Source of the DNA: Caballeronia sp. TF1N1
Lineage (GTDB): Bacteria; Pseudomonadota; Gammaproteobacteria; Burkholderiales; Burkholderiaceae
Assembly: GCF_022878925.1 (NCBI RefSeq)
Contig: NZ_CP084627.1
Location: 434,001 to 498,000, forward strand
Length of the DNA stretch: 64,000 nt
Direction of reading: 5' to 3'
This document shows, in pieces, positions 27,453 through 36,081 of this stretch; the first letter of the stretch is position 1; each line of letters starts with the position of its first letter. The translations under genes were made by a program, and so were the position numbers. The notes under the pieces were generated by a model. The model was not told the origin of the DNA and did no database searches. It was given only the letters and a program-made list of their open reading frames with translations.

Positions 27453-29293
27453 TGAAACGCCGACTCTTTCCGACACGCCGCGGCGCTTCCTCCTGCGCGA
27501 CGCCCGCGCTGCGCGCGCCGTTCTTCGCCAACTTCGGTGGTCCCGCCGCACCCCGCACGCTCGCTCAACTCGTGCGTGGCGACGAGGGCGCGCTGACCGT
27601 GCTGTTCGCCGTGACCGCGAGCATGATGATCGGCACGCTGTGCACGGCGATCGACACCATCGACTATGCGCAGACGCAGGGCCGCATGCAGATGGCGCTC
27701 GACGTGGCGACGCTTTCGGCCGGTGCCGACCTCTCGCACTATGCAATGACAACGAGCGCGGACCTCGCTGCATGGCAGGCCGACGCGCGCGCCTATTACA
27801 ACGCGAACATGCCGACGGGCTACATGTCGCTCACCATGCCCGACCAGAATTTCGCGGCGTCGGTGAGCGGGACGCCAGCCACCGGGCAGGTCATCAAGCT
27901 GTCGGCATCGGGTTCGGTGCCGCTCTACGCGCCGACCTTCCTCAACACCAAGTCGACATCGTCGAGTGGATCGGGTTCGGGCTCCGGAAGTTCGGGCAGC
28001 ACCTTGCCGAGCACGCAAACTATCTCGGCGAGCAATACGGCGTTGCGCGTGCCCAAGAGCACGCTCGAACTCGCGTTGATTCTCGACAACACGGGCTCGA
28101 TGGCTTCCGCCGCCGCCAAGGGCGGCAAGACGAGCAAGCTGAGCGGCCTGCAGGATGCCGCCAACTCGCTCGTGGCGAATATCCTTGGCGTGCAGGGCAA
28201 CGACTCGTATATCGGGCTCGTGCCGTTCACGACGATGGTGAACGTCGGCTCGGCACTCAGTTCGAGCGGAACCTGGATGACGCAGACCACGAGCAAGCAG
28301 TTCGCCTACAACCCCACCAACATGTCGATGTCGAAGTGGGGTGGATGCGCGGTCGAGCCACGCGACACGGCCGGCAACGTCTATCCGAAGGCTTACGCGC
28401 CGAAGGATTCGCCGGGCTTTACGCCCTGGTATTTCAACGTGCCGTCTACCGGCTTCACGGTCCAGACTTACGACAACAACTGTAATCTGCAGAAGAACGG
28501 CACGACGGTCGTGAAGGGCGTGCCGCTCAGCTACGCGTATTACTACGCATCGCCGGGGCTTTGCCAGTCGAAGACGCCGACCACGGTGCCGACCAACTTC
28601 ATGGCGCAGTATCCGTATTCGGGTACGGTCACTTATGACCAGAATGGCAGCGACTACGACAGCCGGCCATGCTCCATCCAGCCTGCCGTGTTCCTGACGC
28701 AAGACCAGAACGCGCTGACGACGGCCATCAACAACATGGTGGCCAATGGCTCGACTCTGATTCCGACAGGTCTGCTGTGGGGCTGGCGCATGCTTTCATC
28801 GGATTGGTCCAAGTCGGTGGCGGGCAGCAACAACGGCTGGATTTCGAACGACGGCACGCTGCCGCGTCCGGAAACGACGCAAGGGTTGCAGCGCGTCGCT
28901 ATCGTTCTGACCGACGGCGAGAACGATCCCGGCGATCCGTCGGGGACCATGCCGCAGCCGTTCTTCAATCAGCTCGCGCTCGGCAATCAGACGCTCAAGT
29001 CGCCGACGGTGTACGACTCCACGGGTAACGCGCTGAACGGTTTGGTGTCCAGCCCGGACGACGTCAATACGTTCCAGCTCGGTATCTGTCAGGCAATGAA
29101 GAACAGCGGCATCATCATCTACGCGATCACTTTCGGCACCTACGGGACGGACTCGGCGAGCGTGGCTGCGCAAAACACGATGCAATCCTGCGCGACGAGC
29201 GGCAACTACTATCACGCACCCGACAACGCAACGCTCAATCAGATCTTCCAGCAGATCGCGGGCAACCTGGGTGTATTGCGTCTTACGCAGTAA
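27452..29293 (+). CDS. tadG: TadG-like protein with von Willebrand A domain
   Basis: A 613-residue protein. A short N-terminal TadE-like helix (GDEGALTVLFAVTASMMIGT) is followed by a Ser/Gly-rich linker and a von Willebrand factor A domain whose MIDAS starts LILDNTGSM (Asp212). Several cysteines lie in the adhesive domain. TadG proteins anchor or tip the pilus and bind surfaces. The ATG at 27452 shares its first base with the tadF stop. Last gene of the operon; only a weak bulged hairpin is visible at about 29295-29337. Confidence 0.9.
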   Translation: MKRRLFPTRRGASSCATPALRAPFFANFGGPAAPRTLAQLVRGDEGALTVLFAVTASMMIGTLCTAIDTIDYAQTQGRMQMALDVATLSAGADLSHYAMTTSADLAAWQADARAYYNANMPTGYMSLTMPDQNFAASVSGTPATGQVIKLSASGSVPLYAPTFLNTKSTSSSGSGSGSGSSGSTLPSTQTISASNTALRVPKSTLELALILDNTGSMASAAAKGGKTSKLSGLQDAANSLVANILGVQGNDSYIGLVPFTTMVNVGSALSSSGTWMTQTTSKQFAYNPTNMSMSKWGGCAVEPRDTAGNVYPKAYAPKDSPGFTPWYFNVPSTGFTVQTYDNNCNLQKNGTTVVKGVPLSYAYYYASPGLCQSKTPTTVPTNFMAQYPYSGTVTYDQNGSDYDSRPCSIQPAVFLTQDQNALTTAINNMVANGSTLIPTGLLWGWRMLSSDWSKSVAGSNNGWISNDGTLPRPETTQGLQRVAIVLTDGENDPGDPSGTMPQPFFNQLALGNQTLKSPTVYDSTGNALNGLVSSPDDVNTFQLGICQAMKNSGIIIYAITFGTYGTDSASVAAQNTMQSCATSGNYYHAPDNATLNQIFQQIAGNLGVLRLTQ

Positions 29294-29365
29294 GGGAAAG
29301 CGGCAGGCGGGCACGTGCGTTGCTCGCCTTCCCCGGTGCAAGTCAACTTCCCAAGGAGTACCGAC

Positions 29366-29869
29366 ATGCCCGAAAAGAAAACCGTCGAAAGCGCCACCAA
29401 GGCGAAGCGCGCAGGCAAGTCCGCCAGTACCCAGGCGGGCAATTTCGTGAAAGAACAGATCGATCACATCCGCGAGGGCAAGCATGGCGCGAAGTCCGCG
29501 AAGCAGGCCATCGCCATCGGTCTATCCGAAGCCCGCCGCTCCGGCGTAAAGGTCAAGACGCCGAAGAAGGCCACCACGTCCGAGGCCACGCGCGAGAAAG
29601 CCGCACAAGACACGAAAGCCGCGCATCGCACGAGAAAGAGTCCGAGCACGGAGTCGAAGGCAAAGCGTTCCGCGACGTCCACGCGCGTGCTGAAGCGCGA
29701 AAGCACGAAGGCGGCATCGCACAAGTCGCTGTCGCGGCAGGCGCATGCAAGCGCGAGCCGGCGCTCGGCGGCGGATCGCTCGGCTGCCGCGAAGAAGGGC
29801 TGGGCAACGCGGCGCAAGAACGCCAGCGCTGCATCGAAGGGTTCATCTGCGCGTCACTCGGCACGTTGA
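29366..29869 (+). CDS. basic Lys/Ala-rich protein, DUF6496-like N-terminus
   Basis: A 167-residue, strongly basic protein. The first 60 residues contain EQIDHIREGKHGAKSAKQAI and AIGLSEARRSGVK, the pattern of DUF6496-type small proteins; the rest is Lys, Ala, Ser, Arg and Thr repeats resembling histone H1-like tails and ends near AAAKKGWATRRKN. Binding to nucleic acid is inference. AAGGAG lies before the ATG at 29366. Its end overlaps the opposing LysR gene by 16 bases. Confidence 0.75.
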   Translation: MPEKKTVESATKAKRAGKSASTQAGNFVKEQIDHIREGKHGAKSAKQAIAIGLSEARRSGVKVKTPKKATTSEATREKAAQDTKAAHRTRKSPSTESKAKRSATSTRVLKRESTKAASHKSLSRQAHASASRRSAADRSAAAKKGWATRRKNASAASKGSSARHSAR

Positions 29870-30771
29870 TCCGCCGCGCGCGGGAGCATTCGCGCGAACG
29901 ATACGGCCATCATCGCGAGTTCTTGCGCCGCGGGCGTGAGCGGCACGCCGGCTCTTCGAAGCAGGCAGACGGGCGTCGGCGCGGCGCGTTCGGCAATCGG
30001 GATCACGGTGATGTGTTCCCGAAAAAACGGATGCGCCACGAGGCTCGCCGGTTCGAGCGCGAGGTAGTCGCTTGCGGTAATGCAATGAAGCGTGTCGAAG
30101 ACCGCTTCGGTGGTTACCGCGACGTTGGGCGGCGTGAGCCGGGCCGTGTCGAATAGCGCGGACAGCTTGTTGCCCGCGTGACGCGTGCTCACCCACTCGG
30201 CATTGCAGAGACTCGAAAGCTTGCGCGCGCGTGCAAGCGGATGCCCCTTCCGCGCGATCACCGCGACATTGGAATCGAACAGCCGTGTCGTCTCCATATC
30301 ATGGATGTCCGCGTCGGGCGCAATGAGTGCGAGGGCAAAATCGAGCCGTCCCTCGCGCACCCATGACGTCAGCACGCGCGACGTCGCGCTCGTCAAATGC
30401 ACATCGATACGCGGACAGCGCTCTCTGAAGCTCGCGAGCAGCGCGGGAAAAAGCCGCATGGTCGCATCGGCTGCCAGACCAAGCGCAACGCTGCCGGTTA
30501 ATTCGCCGCGCATCTGACGCATCTCTTCTTCGGTCTTCGCACATTCGCCGAGTATTAGATCGGCGCGCACACGCAGGCGTTCGCCGGCGCTCGTCAGCCG
30601 CACGCCACGTACATCGCGTTCGAAAAGCGGCCCGCCCGCTAGCGCTTCCAGCTTGCGTAACTGCTGAGTGATGCCGCTCTGCGCAATCGTCAGACGCCGC
30701 GCGGCCGCGCGCAGGCTGCCCGCCTCTGCAACGGCCACGAAGATTCGCAACTGGGTCAGCGTCAATTCCAT
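29854..30771 (-). CDS. LysR-family transcriptional regulator
   Basis: A 305-residue LysR regulator: winged helix in residues 1-60 (LTQLRIFVAVAEAGSLRAAA, IAQSGITQQLRKLEALAGG), then a periplasmic-binding-like effector domain. The Met at 30771 begins the conserved HTH; the longer frame to 30975 runs into the divergent gene. It is divergent from the binding-protein and AstE-like genes at 30875 and 31683, which it likely controls. Confidence 0.9.
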   Translation of the reverse strand: MELTLTQLRIFVAVAEAGSLRAAARRLTIAQSGITQQLRKLEALAGGPLFERDVRGVRLTSAGERLRVRADLILGECAKTEEEMRQMRGELTGSVALGLAADATMRLFPALLASFRERCPRIDVHLTSATSRVLTSWVREGRLDFALALIAPDADIHDMETTRLFDSNVAVIARKGHPLARARKLSSLCNAEWVSTRHAGNKLSALFDTARLTPPNVAVTTEAVFDTLHCITASDYLALEPASLVAHPFFREHITVIPIAERAAPTPVCLLRRAGVPLTPAAQELAMMAVSFARMLPRAADQRAE

Positions 30772-30874
30772 CGGCGATCTCGAAAAGTGATCATGATAAT
30801 TAAAATGCCTCTTTTTAAGGGCGCTTTGTCCGCTTAGCATGAGCGCTCCAATCCCGAAAATATCCCGCCGACCC

Positions 30875-31654
30875 ATGTTCAAAACGTTCATGCTCAGCAG
30901 CGCTCTTGCCGCCACGCTTGCGATGTCTCCGTTCGTTGCGAGCGCGAAGGACGCCGATACCTTGCGCCTGGGCATCGACCCTGGTTATCCGCCGATGGAT
31001 GTGAAGACGCCCGACGGCCATGTCGCGGGCTTCGACGTCGATCTCGGCGATGAAATCTGCCGCCGCATCGCGATGCGCTGCCAGTGGGTCGAGCTGGAAT
31101 TCTCCGGCATGATTCCGGCGCTGCAAGCGCGCAAGATCGACGGGATCATGTCGTCGATGGCGATCACCGACAAGCGCATGAAGCGGATTGCGTTTTCGAC
31201 GAAGCTGTTCCAGTTCCGCTCACGTCTGATCGCAAGGAGCGGCGCGTCGCTCGCGCCGAGCGCGCAGGGTCTCGCCGGCAAGCGCGTCGGCGTGCAAAGC
31301 GGCAGTCAGTTCGAGACCTACGCCATGAAGAACTGGCAGCCGGGCGGCGTGGAAATCGTTGCGTATCAGAGTCAGGAGGGTGTGTTCAACGATCTCGTCG
31401 CGGGCCGGCTCGATGCCGCGTTGCTCGGCTCGGTCGAAGCAGAGCACGGCTTCCTGAAGACCGCGCGCGGCGCGGGCTTCGCGTTCGTCGGCGCACCGCT
31501 TTCCATGGGCGATCATGGCGTGGGCATGGGCATGCGCCAGGACGATGCCGCGCTGAAGACGAAGGTCGACAAGGCCGTGACCGACATGCGCGCGGACGGC
31601 ACGTATCAGAAGATCGCGCACAAGTACTTCGACTTCGACGTCTACGGCGACTGA
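30875..31654 (+). CDS. periplasmic amino-acid-binding protein (ABC transporter, SBP family 3)
   Basis: About 259 residues. MFKTFMLSSALAATLAMSPF with a cleavage site at VASA is a signal peptide. LRLGIDPGYPPMDVKTPDG, VAGFDVDLGDEICRRIAMRC and GIMSSMAITDKRMKRIAFS are the hallmarks of the Lys/Arg/Orn/His-type binding proteins. The ATG at 30839 in the same frame is possible, but 30875 gives the cleaner signal sequence. No permease or ATPase lies beside it, so the transporter partner must be elsewhere. Followed after 28 bases by an AstE-like hydrolase. Confidence 0.85.
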   Translation: MFKTFMLSSALAATLAMSPFVASAKDADTLRLGIDPGYPPMDVKTPDGHVAGFDVDLGDEICRRIAMRCQWVELEFSGMIPALQARKIDGIMSSMAITDKRMKRIAFSTKLFQFRSRLIARSGASLAPSAQGLAGKRVGVQSGSQFETYAMKNWQPGGVEIVAYQSQEGVFNDLVAGRLDAALLGSVEAEHGFLKTARGAGFAFVGAPLSMGDHGVGMGMRQDDAALKTKVDKAVTDMRADGTYQKIAHKYFDFDVYGD

Positions 31655-31682
31655 GCCTCATCTTTCACGGACTTTTTCATCG

Positions 31683-32807
31683 ATGCAAACACGACACACG
31701 CCGCTCGCTTCCACGACGCTCGGTACGGCGCGCGAACTCGTCAGCTTTCATTTCGGTGCGGAACGAAGCGGCGAGAAGGTCTACATCCAGGCCTCGCTGC
31801 ATGCTGACGAAACCCCCGCGATGCTCACGGCGTGGCAGCTGAAGAAGCGTCTGATGCAACTCGAAGGGGAAGGGCGCTTGCGTGGCGAGATCGTCCTCGT
31901 GCCGGTGGCGAATCCTGTCGGCTTGTCGCAGCATGTGCTCGGGCAATTCCTTGGCCGCTTTGAGGCGAATAGCGGCCACAACTTCAACCGCGGTTTTCCG
32001 ATGCCGCCCGCGCAGGCGTTGATCGAACGTATCGGCATGGCGTGGTCGAGCAGCGACGCCGCATACAACGCGCGCCTCTTGCGTTGCGCCGTGCGGGACA
32101 TGCTCGGCGAAATGCGCGCGAAGAACGAGTTCGAGTCGCTGCGGCTGACGCTGCTGACGCTCGCATCCGATGCCGACATCGTGCTCGATCTGCATTGTTC
32201 GCTCGAAGCCACGATGCATCTCTACACGAGCCCGGCAAGCTGGCCCGCGCTGGAACCGCTTGCGCATTATCTTGGCGCGAACGGCGTGCTGCTCGCAACG
32301 GATTCGGGCGGGCAGTCGTTCGACGAAATCCACGCGCTCTTGTGGAACGAAGTCCGTGCGTTGCTCGGCGGCGACGTGCCGCTCGGTGGGCCGAACATCG
32401 CGGCGACGGTGGAGCATCGCGGGCAGCGCGACGTGAGCTACGAGACGGCGCAACACGATGCGGATGCCATCGTTGACTTTCTGATCGCGCGCGGCGTGAT
32501 CGAAGGCGAGGCGCGCGCGTTGCCGCCGCTCGTACTCGGCGCGACGCCGCTTGCGGGCAGCGAGCAATTGATTGCGCCGGTGAGCGGCATCGTCGTGTAT
32601 CGCGCGTCGGTCGGGGCGAGGTTGAAGGCTGGCGACGCGGTGTTCGATATCGTCGATCCGCTGACGGATGCCGTGACCACGGTCGCGACGAAAAACGATG
32701 GCGTGTTTTATATGCGGCGTGCGATCCGTTTCGCGCAGGCCGGTGCACCGATGGGGCGGGTGACGGGGCAGACGGCGTTCAGGACGGGGGTGTTGATCGG
32801 GGCGTGA
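31683..32807 (+). CDS. succinylglutamate desuccinylase / aspartoacylase family hydrolase
   Basis: A 374-residue M14-like zinc hydrolase. SLHADETPA (His40, Glu43) and VLDLHCSLEA (His about 171) carry zinc ligands; GHNFNRGFP is the substrate-side motif. The C-terminal 80 residues (APVSGIVVYRASVGARLKAG) form a beta-sandwich, lipoyl-like cap usual in this group. It probably deacylates an N-acyl amino acid taken up with help of the upstream binding protein; the exact substrate is not evident. Confidence 0.85.
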   Translation: MQTRHTPLASTTLGTARELVSFHFGAERSGEKVYIQASLHADETPAMLTAWQLKKRLMQLEGEGRLRGEIVLVPVANPVGLSQHVLGQFLGRFEANSGHNFNRGFPMPPAQALIERIGMAWSSSDAAYNARLLRCAVRDMLGEMRAKNEFESLRLTLLTLASDADIVLDLHCSLEATMHLYTSPASWPALEPLAHYLGANGVLLATDSGGQSFDEIHALLWNEVRALLGGDVPLGGPNIAATVEHRGQRDVSYETAQHDADAIVDFLIARGVIEGEARALPPLVLGATPLAGSEQLIAPVSGIVVYRASVGARLKAGDAVFDIVDPLTDAVTTVATKNDGVFYMRRAIRFAQAGAPMGRVTGQTAFRTGVLIGA

Positions 32808-32813
32808 GGTGGG

Positions 32814-33606
32814 TTAGGGCAGGAGCGTGTGGTTGACGTGCCTCGCCCAATCCGGAAATTCGCCGCGATAAAGAAGATGCAGGCCTTCGCTGAATGTCGC
32901 GGCTTCGAGACCGTTCACCAATGCCAGTAGCGCCAGTGCAGACGCCGTATAAAACGACACATGGCCGTTGCGAGGCATGCAATACCACCACTGTCCGATA
33001 TCATCGCGCAAATTGCTTTGAGGAACGAACAGCGTACTGATGAGCATTGCGCCGTTGCCCTCGATAAGGCTTGCCAGTGTTTCGACGAGTCTAAGCGGCT
33101 CGACGTGATGCTCGAAGACTTCGAATGCAAGCACGACGCCGTATCGGTCGATCAGTGACGTATGGTCGGACGCTTCGCCAAAGGGATCGTACGAGCGTAT
33201 TCGTTCGAACCCGCGAAGCCGAAGTTGCTGTTCGAGAATCCCTGTCCGGCGCCGTAATCGAGAAGCTTTTCCTGCGCGAGGCTGGGAAAAAACTCGGCGA
33301 TCATCCGTGCGTTGGCATTTGGCCGCGCGAAGGTGTAGTCAAGATCTTGCCGTTCGTAAGCCGCGTATAGATGTGTTCGCTAAAGTCGTTTGGCGTCCAG
33401 TCGTCGAAGGCGGGCGTGTGGATAAATCCGCATTGCTCGCAACGATAGTAGTAGATCGATGTGCCGAAATACGGATCGACTTTACATCCAGCCAGATGAT
33501 CCGCGCCACCGCGCGAGAAGTCGGCGAGTCGACACAGGGCGCTCGGTTTCGCGCAGCATTTGCATGTCGAGTAAGGCGCAGCCTTATTCATGCCGTCGAA
33601 CAGCAT
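32814..33606 (-). pseudogene. class I SAM-dependent methyltransferase, two frameshifts
   Basis: Three pieces of one protein lie in three frames. The first (33606 down to about 33365) has a zinc-finger-like start, CKCCAK and CEQCGFIHTPAFDDW. The second (about 33360-33245) reads FARPNANARMIAEFFPSL then LLDYGAGQG, the SAM-binding glycine loop. The third (about 33240-32814) reads GFERIRSYDPFGE, VLAFEVFEHHVEPLRLVETL and RNGHVSFYTASALALL. Each junction fits a one-base deletion, near 33365 and near 33241. The family is the group with an N-terminal zinc-binding region and a Methyltransf_23 core. Unless these are sequencing errors, the gene is dead. Confidence 0.75.
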
Positions 33607-33705
33607 CGTCGTACCAGATGAAAGCGGGCGCGCATTTCAACATGCCGCGAATGGGCACGTAACGGCAAGCGGCTGCGGACTCGAAAGCCCGCAGCCCAAA
33701 GCTTC

Positions 33706-35691
33706 TTACCGCGCGTCACTCACCGTCTGATTCAACGTCTGCCCCGCGATCACCGTGTTCTTCAACACGATGTCATGCACGTTGTACGCATAGATCGGCC
33801 CGGGCGTTGCCGCCGTCGCCGGTCCGGCCGCAACGGGCGTGCCGAAATCGCAATCGGTGATGGTCACCCCGGTGATGGCCGGAATGGCCGGCACCGGCGC
33901 GGGGCCGTTGTAATCGAACGCGACCGGTCCTTGCGCGACGATCGCCTGAAAACACGATCCCGTCGCGCCGTTCGCCGTGACGTTGCTCGCCTTCACGTTG
34001 GAAATGTTCACATTCTGCACGAGAGCGGGACGCGTGCGGATGGCGTCTTTCGACGGCTGATAATCGCAATCGAAGGTGATGATGCCGCCCTGCGCCGCCG
34101 ATGGATTCGCCGCGCTGGCCGTCGCCACGCCGAGCGGCACGGTCGCGTTGATCGGACTGCCCGCGAGCAGGCTGCTGCCGTAACCGGACGGGGTGAGGCT
34201 GACGCCGTTGGGCAAGGTCACGTTATCGACGTAGAAGTCTTTCACGAAGCCGCCGCGATTCATGTTCGTCTTCACGCGAATCGCAATGTTCAGCGAGTTG
34301 GTCGCCCAGAACTTGTTGAGCATCTGCAGATTGCGCGCATAGATTTTCTGCACGCCGCCGCCCATTTCGCTGCCTAGCGTGATGCCGCCGTGGCCGCTGT
34401 TCATCGTGCAGTTTTGAATGACGTGGTTTTGCGCCGGGCCGTATTGCGTGTCGAGATCCTTGCCCGACTTGATGGCGATGCAGTCGTCGCCCGTGTTGAA
34501 CACGACGCTTTCGCACAGGACCATGTCGCAGGCGTCGGGGTCGAAGCCATCGTTGTTCGGACCGATGCTGTCCACCGTCACGCTGCGCATCACCACGTTC
34601 TTGCAGTCGGTCGGATGATGCTGCCAGAACGGCGTATTGATGGTGCGGTAGCTCTCCATCAACACGTTCGTGCAACCGATGAATTCCACCATGCAAGGCC
34701 GCAGATAATGCCCGAGACCGAAGATGCGCTTCTCGATAGCGACACCCGCCTCGGACAGCGCGGGCAGATAGTTCTGGTCCTGCTGCCACGGCGTGGCGGG
34801 GTTGGTGAGTTCGGCGTAGAGCGCATCGGAGATGCCGGGCGCGGCGGTTTTGAGATCGACGTTCTTCGAGTTGCTCGACGCTTGTGACGGCGTCGACGAA
34901 CTGACGCAGCCATACACGCCGTTATTGCCCTTCCACGTCCACCAGCTCGTCGCGGTGTTGCCGCTGCCGGCAAAGGGCGTCATTGCCTGGCCATTGAGCA
35001 CGGACGTATCGCCTTCGCCCGTGAGCGCGACGTTGGTCTGATTGCGCGCATAGACGGGCGGGCCGTAGTTGAGGCAATCGTTTGCCTGCCAGCGGCTGTA
35101 AAACAACTTGCCGTTCGGGCCGCAGTCGATCGGGCCGTCTTTCGCGTAATCGGCCGGGTTCGGGCTGAAGAAGATTTCGCAGTTCGCGCTCAGATGAAAG
35201 TCGACGTTCGATTGCAGCACGATCGGCCCCGCGCAATACCAGTTGCCCGCTGGCACGACGACGCGTCCGCCGCCCGCCGCGCTGCACGCCGCGATTGCCG
35301 CGAAGAAGGCGGGACGCGAATCGAACGAGCCGGGCGCTTGCGTCTGATCGGCGCCGCTGCTCAGGGGCGACTTCGTGGCATCCGTATAAGGATTCGCCGC
35401 CGCCACGACAGCGCATGGCTTCGCGCCGTAATCGGTGACGAGGAACTGACGGCTCGGCACCATCGACGTCGATACACCCTTGAGCGCATTGACGATTTGC
35501 GTGGCGGAGCCGGACGGCCCCCAGATCGCGTCTTGCACGGTGGCCGGGGCCGAATCGTCATGACCGCCGCAGGCGCTAAGAAGGCTCATTGCGCTGATTC
35601 CGCCGAAAAGTGGGGCGCTTGCCGAGACGCCCGCGAGTTTGACGAAAGAACGTCGTGATAGTGAACCTGCTGACGGTTTTGGGGATTTCAT
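33706..35691 (-). CDS. GH28 family polygalacturonase-like pectinase, Tat-exported
   Basis: A 661-residue right-handed beta-helix hydrolase of family GH28. Catalytic motifs in order: NNDGFDPDA (about 378), NTGDDCIAIKSG (about 400), SGHGGITLGSE (about 432) and RVKTNMNRGG (about 470), corresponding to the family's NTD, DD, GHG and RIK signatures. The N-terminus has a twin-arginine motif SRRSFVK (13-19) and then SLLSACGG, a possible lipobox at Cys41, so it may be a Tat-exported lipoprotein. AGGAG precedes the ATG at 35691. Likely substrate is polygalacturonate of plant cell walls; endo or exo action is not resolvable. Confidence 0.9.
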   Translation of the reverse strand: MKSPKPSAGSLSRRSFVKLAGVSASAPLFGGISAMSLLSACGGHDDSAPATVQDAIWGPSGSATQIVNALKGVSTSMVPSRQFLVTDYGAKPCAVVAAANPYTDATKSPLSSGADQTQAPGSFDSRPAFFAAIAACSAAGGGRVVVPAGNWYCAGPIVLQSNVDFHLSANCEIFFSPNPADYAKDGPIDCGPNGKLFYSRWQANDCLNYGPPVYARNQTNVALTGEGDTSVLNGQAMTPFAGSGNTATSWWTWKGNNGVYGCVSSSTPSQASSNSKNVDLKTAAPGISDALYAELTNPATPWQQDQNYLPALSEAGVAIEKRIFGLGHYLRPCMVEFIGCTNVLMESYRTINTPFWQHHPTDCKNVVMRSVTVDSIGPNNDGFDPDACDMVLCESVVFNTGDDCIAIKSGKDLDTQYGPAQNHVIQNCTMNSGHGGITLGSEMGGGVQKIYARNLQMLNKFWATNSLNIAIRVKTNMNRGGFVKDFYVDNVTLPNGVSLTPSGYGSSLLAGSPINATVPLGVATASAANPSAAQGGIITFDCDYQPSKDAIRTRPALVQNVNISNVKASNVTANGATGSCFQAIVAQGPVAFDYNGPAPVPAIPAITGVTITDCDFGTPVAAGPATAATPGPIYAYNVHDIVLKNTVIAGQTLNQTVSDAR

Positions 35692-35813
35692 TTGTTGTCT
35701 CCTGGATCCGGTCGGGGCCGGTTTTGTGGATTCGGTGAAGTCTTCGTACAACGGTTAACCGGATGCTTGCGTTGCAGCAAATGGATCGAGACGAAGCTTC
35801 GGGAAATCGTTTT

Positions 35814-35862
35814 CCTGACTTACGATATCGAAGTTGTCAGGCATTGGTCAAGTAAAGTCAGG
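35814..35862. repeat. GTCAGG repeats upstream of the pectinase gene
   Basis: CCTGAC at 35814-35819 and GTCAGG at 35836-35841 are inverted across 16 bases; another GTCAGG follows at 35857-35862. They flank and overlap the candidate minus-strand promoter, as operators for a dimeric regulator would. Confidence 0.35.
35822..35851 (-). promoter_or_regulatory. candidate promoter for the pectinase gene
   Basis: On the minus strand TTGACC (35851-35846) and TATCGT (35827-35822) are 18 bases apart, about 130 bases before the ATG at 35691. The -35 is close to consensus; the -10 matches four of six. Confidence 0.35.
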
Positions 35863-36008
35863 CAGCGTCGGGTTGGGACTTTCCCGCATAGCTTGCAGGC
35901 CGAACGCAACCGAACAGCGGCCCGATATTTCCGAAGAGCGCCGGGCGAGAACCTTGCGACACTACCCAACACCCCGGCTGACACTTCCGCGACGTTTGGC
36001 AGCGAATA

Positions 36009-36024
36009 CTGTATGCGTGTACAG
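36009..36024. promoter_or_regulatory. LexA (SOS) box upstream of uvrA
   Basis: CTGT-ATGCGTGT-ACAG matches the LexA consensus CTGT-N8-ACAG perfectly, 57 bases before the uvrA start codon. UvrA genes are classic SOS members, so damage-inducible repression by LexA is the natural reading. Confidence 0.8.
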
Positions 36025-36081
36025 TGCTGTTCGCTGCAATAGGCGCGTATCCAGCAATCGACGCGCCGCTGCAAGCGGCTC

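Larger units (their letters stand above)
35692..36081. promoter_or_regulatory. divergent control region, pectinase / uvrA
   Basis: A 390-base gap. On the uvrA side is a LexA box at 36009-36024 flanked by GCAGCGAA (35999-36006) and TTCGCTGC (36030-36037). On the pectinase side are a candidate minus-strand promoter and repeated GTCAGG elements at 35814-35862. No gene is supported here. Confidence 0.55.

Noticed and set aside
29295..29337. Terminator after the tad operon
   Set aside because: GGGAA...TTCCC arms need a large bulge and there is no T-run; too weak to list as a feature.
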